In this document: one piece after another, positions 50,597 through 61,406 of the stretch | Numbering within the stretch: position 1 is the stretch's first letter | Layout: each line of letters opens with the position of its first letter | Origin: Reticulascus tulasneorum | Taxonomy: Eukaryota; Ascomycota; Sordariomycetes; Glomerellales; Reticulascaceae | Length of the DNA: 64,000 nt | Direction: 5' to 3' | Assembly (NCBI GenBank): GCA_001557505.1 | Contig: LSAX01000002.1 | Location: 3,224,001-3,288,000 of the forward strand | The notes under the pieces: generated by a model | What the model was told of the DNA's origin: nothing | The model's database searches: none | Seen by the model: the letters and a program-made list of their open reading frames with translations, nothing else | Made by a program: the position numbers and the translations under genes

Positions 50597-53569
50597 ATAA
50601 GATTGGCTGACGAGGTCAACCTCTTTCACACAACACAGGAGCTGAACTCCTCATTTGGCATATGATATAACCTTAGTCAGCTCACAGTACCTCGTACTCA
50701 TCCGGATCAAACGGCCTTGCCACCAAGATCCTATCCAAACCGCAGCCTAACCCAAAACGAATAGATATTCGACACCTGGGTTTGAAGGGAGGCTAGCCAG
50801 CCTCTTGATAAATCAGGCTTCCTGCTCAGTCCAAACTGGACGGGCCTAGAAGCGCGGGGCCGGGAGATGGCTCTGCGTTTGACAGCTTTCAGGACGAACA
50901 GCCCGGGAATGGCGGTAGTCGGAATGTGGGATAAGCGATGCTAAATCGTGAGCAGAGACAGGCGGCGGACGCGGTGGCGGGGCCGAGAAGGGTTGATGGA
51001 GCTTCACAGCGTCACCAATGCTGTTTCTATGCAAAGCCAAGTCAAATCTTTGGTAGGGCTCCCAGGCATTAGAAGACTGGCAAGCTGAGTGCATGGTTCA
51101 TTGCTTTCTGCGTCATACACCATGGCAACTGGTGATGTCTCTCACCAACCAGCACTTTTGCCACATCGCACAATTCGAGCATGTCTCTCATTAATGGCTT
51201 AATATAGACCACGCTGAAAATTCTCTGGAGCCTCATGTCCATACGAGAAAACTGATGCCATGCCTATAGCTGTGGCCTGTGATCTCCTCGCTCCGGTTAT
51301 AATGATCTACGAGGCGAGGGAAGAATGGAAGTGAGGGGTCTCCATCTTGCTGGAGATTTGTAGATCCGATGTGATGCAGTAGCGTCCTTGGCACGAACTC
51401 CCCGTATTTAGAAACGGCTAGAGCACGAAATGTTTCAGTCGAGTAATCATAAATACGGTAAATGGCTGTTTCACTTCCAGGTGTAGATATATACCTCTAT
51501 CATAGCTGGGTAGCAGGGGAAATCTTTGAGCAGGGACTATCCCAGAGTCACAGACAGATCGTCGATAAGGAACTGATTGGCGATGTGAAGTTCGCAATTT
51601 CTTGCTCACAATAACATGAGAGAGGTTTAGGTTTGAAAAGGCTAGAAGCTAGTCTTGGCGCTCGTATGCAGTAAGTAGTGAGATGATGGATTGGACGAAA
51701 AGCCAAATTCGAGAGGCGAGTCATGGGATAGTGTTCTCCAGCCGGTTGCGTCGAAACTAGAGTAGATTTTGCCAATGTCACATCATGGGGAAAGAAAGAG
51801 TGCCAACTGACGCTATGATACTCTCGGACTTTAGTTTAGTGTCTCAATCCCAATTACACACACGGCCCTCTTGGGCTTCCAGTTGTTGCTTGTGGGAAAC
51901 GCTGGAAGCCATGTTGTCAGCATGTGATTTCTAGAAATGATACGGCCGCAAGACTAGGTGAAGATTTTGACTGCAAGTCTTTCGCCAAAGCAACTGCATT
52001 GATATCCGAGCCGCAGGAAGTTGTCCTGTCCAAAGACCTTGTAATTACTGGGGATGGAAGCTGTGCGCGGAATGTAGTCCAGCACGGCCCTTCGCCGAGC
52101 CGGCCGGACTTGGCTTTGGCCCCGCTTGACGCCCCCAAATGCCGTCTCCAGAGGTGGTATTTCCCCCTGACTCGCTTGTCCTCTGCGTATAGGATTGCTA
52201 GCGCCGATTCCAAGCTCTTCTGTTCCTGACTTCGTCTCTTCACTTGCCCGGTTGCAGCACCACAGATGTCGCACTAGGGCACAGACGACGGTAGCAGGTC
52301 GCTGTGTGGGCTTGCATGTTCATTCGCGTCTTACGCAACAGGTGAGGTAGCTTTGAAAGCAGTTCCTTTTTTCTGTCCGTTGCACTGCCCTAGACATTGG
52401 AGCTGCTAGCCAAAATGCCTTTCCTCGCTCCGCAAACGGTAGGATCAAGCTGGGTTGCTAGTTTCTGGGCGAAAAAGAACAGCTGAAGATTTGAAAGCGC
52501 GTTCACGGGTTGGTATGAATCTCTGGTAGGACACTGAATTACAAGTTAGAGTCAAGATACCAGCTTCCTTTTTTCCACATCTAATTCCTCGAGTGCCCGT
52601 CAAACTGCCTGGAGCACAAGGTCAGTGGATCTCATGCTATACCAAGAAGGCTTTCTCAAGTCCCAAGAGAGAGTTCAAGCCATCTGTCGATGACGACCGC
52701 CTCGGATGCGGCAAAATACGCCACCGCATATGTCTCTAGCTTTCAGCATGCGGCAGCTTGGATTCGACAGCACTGACTTTGCATCCGTCTCTCGTATTTG
52801 CCTAGCCCTCCATCGGCCTAGTTAGGTTCTCTTGTGGCTTTTCGGTCTCTCCTAGAGTTCCCCGTCTTTTAGACATTCTTGCCATTTATGTCCTGGGTCC
52901 ACGTGGAGTTGAGGGTTGGAATAAAAGCCATTTGGAATTGTTAGACTCTCCGGAAGCATCTGCTCGTCGGATCCCTCTTATCCTTTTCCCACTTACTCTT
53001 AGCTACTCTTCCCCAGGTTTTTTTACCCTTTTTGCATCCACAGCTTCCGAAGGTACAGCACTTTTAGACTCGTCTCCGTGAGCAATAAGTCTGCGTAGCT
53101 GCTGTCTTCAGTTTCATGATAGCTTAGGAGAAGCAAAAGAAGCAAGCACAAAACCCCCTGCCCGACACAACAGTACGGCTCGACATTAACGTCTCCCTCT
53201 TGACTTTACCAGCACACCATACTTGGATACGAACTCCGGCATATTTCGAGCGGCACCTCTGGCCTTGGATCTTGAACGATAGTAGCTACTCTACAATCGA
53301 GTCTTCCTTCACATGGCAGCTTGCATAGGCAGGTGTTAGAATAAGAACAAAACACCAGGCGACCTGCAACTACCCGTCACCGACCCCACCGAGTCGGCAG
53401 CAACCCGGTCTCTCACCGCGACTTGCTGGTGTTAAGGAGGTAGCTGAAGGAGTGGGGGACTGGACATTTTCATTCCGAACTTTGATATCGGATGTCTGTG
53501 ACGAAATATTTGAGCCAGGCACTCACAGTCGTTCATTCACACGCAGCATCCAACATATAACCCACCAAA
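50597..53569. other. 3-kb intergenic region and leader of the chitin synthase gene
   Basis: No gene recognised. The best frames (51924-52229 + and 51917-52243 -) overlap on opposite strands and lack motifs. The final 700 bp are C/T-rich with several upstream ATGs, typical of a long fungal leader. Confidence 0.5.
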
Positions 53570-56184
53570 ATGGCGGACGACATTTCAGAAAAATGGCCGG
53601 TCAAAGACGTACGTTACTAGTTCCACATTCAATGTGCTTGCTCGCCAATGTTTCGATATCCTTACTTACATGCCTTAGATCGTCTACACTTCGATCGTGG
53701 GAGTGGTCATGATCGCCGCTGTCCTTGAGTGGTTCTTGTGGATAGCCGCATTTCTGTACTGTTTGTGGAAGGTGTTCATAAAGGCGGAGCATTGGACGAT
53801 CAGAGTCTTGTCTGTTGTCGTCGGCATTGTCTTTACCCTGTTCCGGTATGTGGCCGTCGCGACACTCGGGGAGCAACTATTGCTAACATCAGTCAAGATT
53901 TATCTTCCTTCCGATCATGATTGTCACACTTCCGTTACCTCCGTCCGTAGTGAAGCTCTGGCCGCAAAAAGTGGTCGACTTCCTCCAGTGGTTTGGATTC
54001 TGGAGCTTCGCCGCACTGCTTACCATTCCTTGGCTGTTCTGCGTATACCAACTGGTAACCCATCAACTGGGTAGATCCAAGCGAATAAAGCGAGTCTTGG
54101 ACGAAGTTTCTGCCCCCAAGGTTGTCATCGTCATGCCATGCTACAAGGAGGACCCGGACATCCTCGTCACAGCTCTCAACTCAGTTGTGGACTGCGACTA
54201 TCCTCCATCGTGCATTCACGTCTTCCTTTCGTTTGATGGCGACCAGGAAGATGAACTGTATCTCAACACGATCGAAAAACTCGGCGTTCCCTTGACTCTC
54301 GAAACATACCCCAAGAGTATCGACGTTACCTATAAATCGGCTCGAATCACGGTGTCTCGCTTCCCACATGGAGGTAAGAGACATTGCCAAAAGGCCAGCT
54401 TCAAGCTCATCGACAAGGTCTACGAACAATACCTCATTAGGAACGACAACCTCTTCATTCTATTCATCGATTCCGACTGCATCTTGGATCGGGTGTGCCT
54501 GCAGAACTTCGTTTATGATATGGAACTTAGCCCTGGAAATAGACGAGAGATGTTGGCCATGACAGGAGTCATTACGTCAACGACCAAGAAGCACAGCCTC
54601 ATCACGCTGCTCCAGGATATGGAATACATACATGGACAGCTGTTCGAGCGTACCGTGGAATCGGGTTGCGGAGCCGTCACTTGCCTCCCAGGAGCCTTGA
54701 CTATGCTTCGTTTCTCTGCCTTCCGCAGAATGGCGAAATACTACTTCGCCGACAAAGCAGAGCAGTGCGAGGACTTGTTCGACTTTGCGAAGTGTCACCT
54801 AGGCGAGGACCGTTGGCTGACGCACTTATTCATGATCGGCGCCAAGAAACGTTATCAAATCCAAATGTGCACCTCTGCCTTTTGCAAGACTGAGGCCGTT
54901 CAGACCATGGCCTCACTGATCAAGCAGAGACGCCGTTGGTTTCTTGGATTCATCAGCAATGAGGTGTGCATGTTAACAGATTGGCGGCTTTGGAAGCGTT
55001 ACCCAATTCTTATCCTTGTGCGGTTCATGCAAAACACGATTCGAACCACGGCTCTTCTGTTCTTCATTCTACTCCTGGCCATCATCACGACTGAGAAGAA
55101 GGTGGAGAACCTGCCGGTTGGCTTCATTGGTATCTCGCTAGGCCTCAACTGGCTCATGATGATCTATTTCGGGGCAGTACTTAGACGATTCAAAATCTGG
55201 CTCTATCCCGTGATGTTTCTTCTCAACCCCTTTTTCAACTGGTATTACATGGTCTACGGGATCTTTACAGCGGGCCAGCGCACATGGGGCGGCCCCCGAG
55301 CGGATGCTGCAGCTGCGGACCCCAATACTACCGCTCAGCAAGCCATTGAGCAGGCTAAGGAAGCTGGAGACGAGCTTAACGTCGTACCTGAATCCTTTAT
55401 GCCAGCTGCCAATGCTCGGAAGAACAGCAAGGCTGGAGGAAACCTGGGACAACCGGGGCGCAAAAAGAGCGTCGTGCTTCCACCAAGCAATCTCGAAGGA
55501 AAATTCAGTGCGAGAGCCAAGGATGCGGGCGGACTGTATACCCATCCCGACGATTCTCTCGTCAGTGTCGGTGGTCTGGGAGGCCATTTCGGCATCGGCG
55601 GTAACCGGTATGCGCTGCAGTCTCGGGACTCTTTCGATAGTGTGATGTCGGCCCAGACTGCCAATAACTCGGTGTACATGCCCCGTCGGGTGGAGAGCAT
55701 CATGGGAGACGAGGACCGGAAGAAGTACGAGCTGGCGCAACGGAGCCAGACCAACCAGTTCCTGGCCAACTCGCGGCAGTGGCAAGGTCCGCCAACGGGA
55801 CAAGTTTACGAGATATCAGATGTGGATCTCGGACGGTCTGGTTACACAGACTCGCCCGGTCCATATGGTGGGAGCCAAGGCTACACGGATAATGTTAAAC
55901 TATCAAACATGACCAGCGACGGTGTCGCTCGACCAGAATCTCCCGACAGCATGATGAGTCGATCGCTCTCCCGGCCCAGAGGAAAAGGAGGACTGATGCC
56001 ACCGACACACCACCCCTCAGCTCGAACGGGCAGAAGCCCTTTGGGACGGGCCAGTCTGGTGCGCACCTCCACCATGGATGAAGTTGAAACCGAGATTGAT
56101 AGGTTCCATGGGCGGGAGGATCAACAGCAGAGTCGTGATAGCTCGCCGCGACCGGGAGGGAAGGGGTCTCGTCAGGCGCCTTGA
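53570..56184 (+). CDS. Division III chitin synthase (class VI/VII type)
   Basis: Membrane-embedded family-2 glycosyltransferase polymerising GlcNAc from UDP-GlcNAc into chitin. Exons 53570-53608, 53679-53845 and 53898-56184 give 830 aa. N-terminal membrane spans lie near residues 14-37, 44-70 and 95-115. The catalytic core has VVIVMPCYKEDPDILVTALN, then VFLSFDGDQEDELYL, FIDSDC (about 258-263), the acceptor region GEDRWLTH (about 372) and QRRRW (about 411-415). Three C-terminal hydrophobic spans follow between about 430 and 520. The remaining 300 residues are hydrophilic and disordered. There is no myosin motor domain and no cytochrome-b5-like domain, so it is not class V or IV. The choice between VI and VII is not settled by eye. 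Confidence 0.97.
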
Positions 56185-57318
56185 GTGAAGTAAACGAGGA
56201 GAGGGGATGGATGAGTGCGTTTTAGGCGTTTGGCGAGCTTCCATACACATTACATGGGCATTCATGAGTTACTGGATCTCATGAGTTGCTAGATCTTTGA
56301 CCTGGTGGAGAGATATTGGTTGGGATGTGCATCGGCAAAGCTGTGCAATAGCCCCGACGGTGCTTCTAACGTACATTCCTTAAATCTAGACGGGAGAAAG
56401 GACAAAGATACTGAGAATATAAGCTATCTATGCCAAATTGTGTGAATCGCCCAGAGAGGTCAATAAGTTACATTGAAGGTCATGATGTACTGGCTTCGGC
56501 TTCATCTAGTTGATGATGGTACCTGCAGAGACGCATCGGAGTAGCTGGACGTAACAAGTTCGGGAGAGCGTGTCATTCCGGGAACCCCTATGTACCTTCA
56601 CATGCCCTCGGCCAGGATCTACATGTAGAGTGAGAAGAGTTTGCAATATGGCGGTCAGGACATGCGGATATGTAAGCTGCCATGGGACTACAAGTTTACA
56701 GCCCACGCCGCTAAGGCGGTACCGGACAGAGAAAAAAGAGACAAGAATACAGGCACTGAGTCTCTTGAAAAACGACTTAGACTCGAATTCCCCTGATACA
56801 AACAATTGATCTTGTTGGGCCGTGAAAAACATCCCCTAACAGGTAGCGCAGGTTGAGCTCATGAAGGAGTTGGGTCGTTGTCACTCGATGTGGTAGTTTT
56901 CATGTTTCTGCATGAACTGCCTCGTTCGGACCGCTGCAAAAACTGGGTGAATCTACGTCCCACTCTACTAGGTACCTTGGCCTGATGAGCGCCATCGGTA
57001 CTCTTACTACCTACTAACTACCTACCCAAGGCCAAGTATCTGCACATGCCATAGTCCGGTGGTTAGGTAGATACCAATGTCTGTATTCTGTAGGTAGCTA
57101 TCAGAAACACGGTATTAATACGGACAGTAATTAGGCATGGTGGGGCAGTCAGAGCCGTGGATGGTGGGGTAAAAAATAACATGAACAGGCAGGGCAAGAG
57201 CATGCAGAGTCGGGCGAGGGCTTTGGAGATCCAAGCCGAGAAATGTCACTTCACAGCTTAAAGGCGAACACCGGTACTTAACAGGATGGTGAAGTATCTA
57301 GAAACTGCTAGCTAATAC

Positions 57319-57343
57319 CTACCTACCTACCTACCTACTTACC
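57319..57343. repeat. CCTA tetranucleotide repeat
   Basis: Five to six tandem ACCT/CCTA units in an intergenic region that is generally rich in TAGGTA words. Confidence 0.85.
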
Positions 57344-57532
57344 TGTTAGCTGATGGGCTAAGGTAGTTAATTAGTAACTATACAAAGCTGCTATAGGTAC
57401 CCTGCTAACTATTCCTGAGGCAGGTCGCTCCTTGCCAACGTAAGGTAGGTAGATACCTGCTTTCAGAGATAGAGTACTTTTGGGTTCGGTCGTGCAGGAA
57501 GGAGCATGGCCAAAAGGGCGATGAATCTACTG

Positions 57533-57550
57533 GAAAGTTCTTTCCCATTC
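57533..57550 (+). promoter_or_regulatory. Candidate heat-shock element upstream of hsp88
   Basis: GAA-AG-TTC followed, with one mismatched module (TCC), by TTC in correct 5-bp register: three of four nGAAn modules match. It lies about 520 bp before the hsp88 start. Binding by HSF is inferred. Confidence 0.4.
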
Positions 57551-58072
57551 GATAAGGCCAATGGCGGGGCAGGTACCAAGCGGCGCCCCTCCTTCCCAAC
57601 TTTTTTTGGGCCCTTCCCTTTCGCCTTGCCATAGTTACCTCTCTCTGTTCCCACCACCACTCAAATACCTAGCAAAAGTACTTAGGCTGGCTTAGTGCAC
57701 ACACGCACACACTGTGAGGCTGCATCACCCTATCAACTTTTGTCCCGTTTTCAAAAATTGGGCAACGTCTTATTTTTTTCCTCCTTTGCCTTTTTCCTCC
57801 CCGGATCTCCTGCTTGTTGACAAATTGCTCAACCTTACTTCTCCCCGTACCGCTCCTGGACTGATTCTTTGCCTCTGCGTATCAGAGTTCTCGTCTGCTT
57901 TCTCTCCTCCCCCCCCTTCCCGAAGCCCGCACCCAGTCGCATCTCCGCTAGACAACCACCCCACCAGGCCTTGTCTCTGTTGTAAGGCTCAACCAAAAGC
58001 TCACGAATCGGCCTAAGCAACGGTTTTTGTTTACAATACCTCACAGATCCCCCCCCCCATACGTCCGCCAAT

Positions 58073-60745
58073 ATGAGTGTCGTGGGTAAGTTTGCGCCCG
58101 GTTCCCGTTGCGCATTGTCCGCTGCCATACTGACGGCCTCTGCTTTATAGGTGTCGACTTCGGAACCCTCAAGACGGTCATCGCCGTTGCGAGAAATCGC
58201 GGCGTTGATGTGGTAGGTCCCCTTCCCTCCGGACGGCCCCCTTCCTCCAAGTTTGCGACAAGATGAACCAAGGCTGACCATGTTTCCCTTCATTCCAGAT
58301 CGCCAACGAGGTTTCCAACCGAGCCACACCGTAAGTCTGCTCCGCTTCTTTCGCGCCGCCCTCCGTCCGGATTTGACAAGGATGCTAACCCGCGTTGTGC
58401 CTCAGATCCCTCGTCGGCTTCGGCCCCAAGTCACGATACCTCGGTGAGGCTGCCAAAACCCAAGAGATCTCCAACTTGAAGAATACCGTCGGCTCTCTGA
58501 AGCGTCTCGCTGGGCGTTCTGCGAACGACCCCGATATCCAGATCGAGCAGCAATATGTCACCGCCCCTCTCGTCGACATGAACGGCCAAGTGGGCGCCGA
58601 AGTCAACTACTTGGGCAAGAAGGAGAGGTTCACAAACACACAGCTCATCGCCATGTACCTGAGCAAGATCAAACAGACCACCGCTGCCGAGCTGAAACTC
58701 CCCGTGTCCGACCTGGTAATGAGCGTGCCGGCTTGGTTCACCGATATCCAGCGCCGTAGTCTGATTGACGCTGCCGAGATTGCCGGTCTAAAACTGCTCC
58801 GCCTTATGAACGACACCACTGCCGCCGCTCTTGGCTACGGAATCACCAAGCTTGATCTTCCCGGCCCCGACGAGAAGCCCCGACGGGTCGCTTTCATCGA
58901 TGTTGGCCACAGCAACTACACCTGCTCCATTGTTGAGTTCCGAAAGGGAGAATTGACGGTCAAGTCTACTGCTTTCGACCGTCACTTCGGTGGACGAGAC
59001 TTTGACAAGGCTCTCGTCGACCATCTGGCAAAGGAGTTCAAGGCCAAGTACAAGGTCGATATCGCTACCCACGGTCGGGCCATGGCCCGTGTCATCACTG
59101 CCGCCGAGAAAGTCAAGAAGATACTGTCGGCAAACCAGCAAGCTCCTATCAACATTGAATCCCTCATGAACGATATCGATGTCTCCGCCATGATCACCCG
59201 CCAAGAGTTTGAGGCTTTGGTCGAGCCTTTGTTGAGTCGCACTCATGGACCGCTAGAGCAAGCTCTCGCCGACGCCAAGCTCACCAAGGAAGACATCGAT
59301 GTAATCGAGATATTGGGTGGTGGAACCCGTGTGCCGGCGTTGAAGGAGAGAATCCAGTCTTTCTTCGGCAAGACTCTGTCTTTCACACTCAACCTAGACG
59401 AAGCCATTGCCCGTGGCTGCGCCTTCAGCTGCGCCATCCTGTCGCCTGTCTTCAGGGTTCGCGACTTCACGGTGCACGATATCATGAGCTATCCCATCGA
59501 ATTTGCCTGGGAGAAGGCGCCTGACATTCCGGACGAGGATACCAGCCTGACTGTCTTTAACAAGGGCAACGTTCTGCCCTCCACAAAGATCCTGACCTTC
59601 TATCGTAAACAACCATTCGACCTCGAGGCAAGATATGCCAAGCCCGAACTGCTTCCTGGCAAGGTCAACCCGTGGATTGGCCGGTTCTCTGTCAAAAACG
59701 TCAAAGCAGATGGTAAAGAAGACTTTATGGTTTGCAAGCTTAAGGCGCGTGTCAACATCCATGGGGTTCTAAATGTGGAAAGTGGATATTACGTTGAGGA
59801 TCAAGAAGTGGAGGAGGAGATCAAGGAGGACGACAAGAAAGATGAAGGAGACAAGAAGGACCCTGATGTGAGTGCTGCATTGTTTTTAAGTTCTGATGTT
59901 TCACGTGGTTTTACGGTTCCGCTCTCCTCATCCGTCATTGTCGGAAAAGCTGGCAGGTCGCCTGTGAAGCGCCAGCGTCACAACACTCCCCAAGGCTCTA
60001 CTCCTCCTGTTTTCCCCAAGGTTTCTGTTGAAGATGAAGAGGAGTCCCCGAAGCTAACAACTCGCCCCGTGACTAAGGCTATGGATACCGACAAAAAAGA
60101 CGACGGGGCAAAGAAGACTCGAAAAGTCAAGAAACAGATTCGCAAGGGTGACCTGCCCATTGCCACGGGCACAGCATCGCTTGATAGCACCGCCAAGAAC
60201 AGTCTCCTCGAAAAGGAGTCGTCTATGGTTATGGAGGACAAGCTTGTCGCCGACACGGAAGAGAAGAAGAATGAGCTGGAGACCTACATCTACGAGCTGC
60301 GAAACAAGCTTGACGACCAGTATGCAGAGCTCGCCAGCGACGACGAGAAGTCGCAGCTTCGAACCAAGCTTGACGCAAGCGAGGTAAGTTAAAACACTCT
60401 AGAACGGATCCGCACAATAATTGCAGTACCTAACATACCGTCTACTAGGAATGGCTTTATGATGAGGGAGATGATGCGACGAAGGCCGTATATATCGCAA
60501 AGTTCGACGAGATTCGAGCCTTGGCTGGCCCGATCGTCCAGCGATACTTCGAGAAGGTCGAGGCCGAGCGAAGAGTCGTTCAGGAGAGAATAGACGCGGA
60601 GCAAGCAGCCAAGCGAGCAGCAGAAGAGGAGGCTCGCAAGGCCGCTGATGCAGACAAGGCAGCCAACGGTGGAAAGGATGAGGAGATGACAGATGCTGAT
60701 GGCGCCAAGCCGGAGGTCGAGGAGGCAGGCGAAACGGCGAAATAG
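58073..60745 (+). CDS. hsp88: Hsp88 (Hsp110/Sse1-type Hsp70 relative)
   Basis: Cytosolic Hsp110-family chaperone acting as nucleotide-exchange factor for Hsp70 and as a holdase. Exons 58073-58085, 58151-58212, 58299-58330, 58406-59867, 60078-60383 and 60449-60745 give 723 aa; the Neurospora family type is about 700. The ATPase domain begins MSVVGVDFGTLKTVIAVAR; further marks are LVMSVPAWFTDIQRRSLIDA, LMNDTTAAALGYGI, VAFIDVGHSNYTCSIVEF and EILGGGTRVPALKERI. An acidic linker (EEEIKEDDKKDEGDKKD) lies before residue 523, as in Hsp110 proteins. The C-terminus lacks EEVD. The fourth intron (59868-60077) is 210 nt, a multiple of three, and free of stops, so it could be retained. Confidence 0.97.
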
Positions 60746-61406
60746 AATGTCGTGGATCTGACGCAACCCCCCATGAAAGAATGATAGAGATTAGAGTACC
60801 CGGTTCTTTTCGGACGGCATAGGGTATTAGGCTAGTGCAGCTCTTGCTATTTCCATGAGATGAAATGTAAACACAATGGACTCTTTCATCAGTATTCGGG
60901 CATTTCATCGTGTGACAAACAAGTATACTTTGCCATAGTACTATCGTAAGTCCCTAACGGGGGAATCAACGCAGATCCCTGCAGACGGATGAGAAGGAAT
61001 CACGGCACCGGGGAGCACCAGTCCCAAGGTGCCATCTCAACAAGAAGAAGCTTGTTTGCCTTGAGCCAATCACTTATATTTGCAGATGACCTGATTTGTT
61101 CCATCTACCCATCCCCAGCGCAAAAAAGGAGCAGAAGTCATATCAATCCCTCCCTCCCCACCCCGATTTTTGTCTTCTTCTGCGTCAATGCAGACCTCGA
61201 ATCCGAGGTCAAGTAATGCCTATATGAAAGAAAAGAAACCGATCACCCTCGATCCCTGTAGACTAATACATTTTAGGCGGCATTAGCAGAGCGCTGTTCT
61301 CCGAATCCTACTGCTTCCTCTTTGAAACATTTTTCCTTCTTCACAACTATTTCCCACCGTTCGCGGCCACACGATCCAAGCAGTCGGCCGAGTCCGAGGA
61401 CGGACT
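60746..61406. other. Convergent 3' intergenic region (hsp88 / eIF5B)
   Basis: Contains the two 3' UTRs. No gene recognised; the small frame at 60989-61216 has no motif. Confidence 0.6.

Larger units (their letters stand above)
56185..58072. other. Intergenic region upstream of hsp88
   Basis: No gene recognised. Between 56960 and 57460 the words CCTA/TAGG recur densely, including a CCTA tandem run near 57319-57343. A C/T-rich leader precedes hsp88 (57740-58070). Confidence 0.55.

Noticed and set aside
51917..52243. Overlapping ORFs on both strands as a small gene
   Set aside because: Both strands are equally open, neither shows motifs or splice context; typical of chance in moderate-GC DNA.
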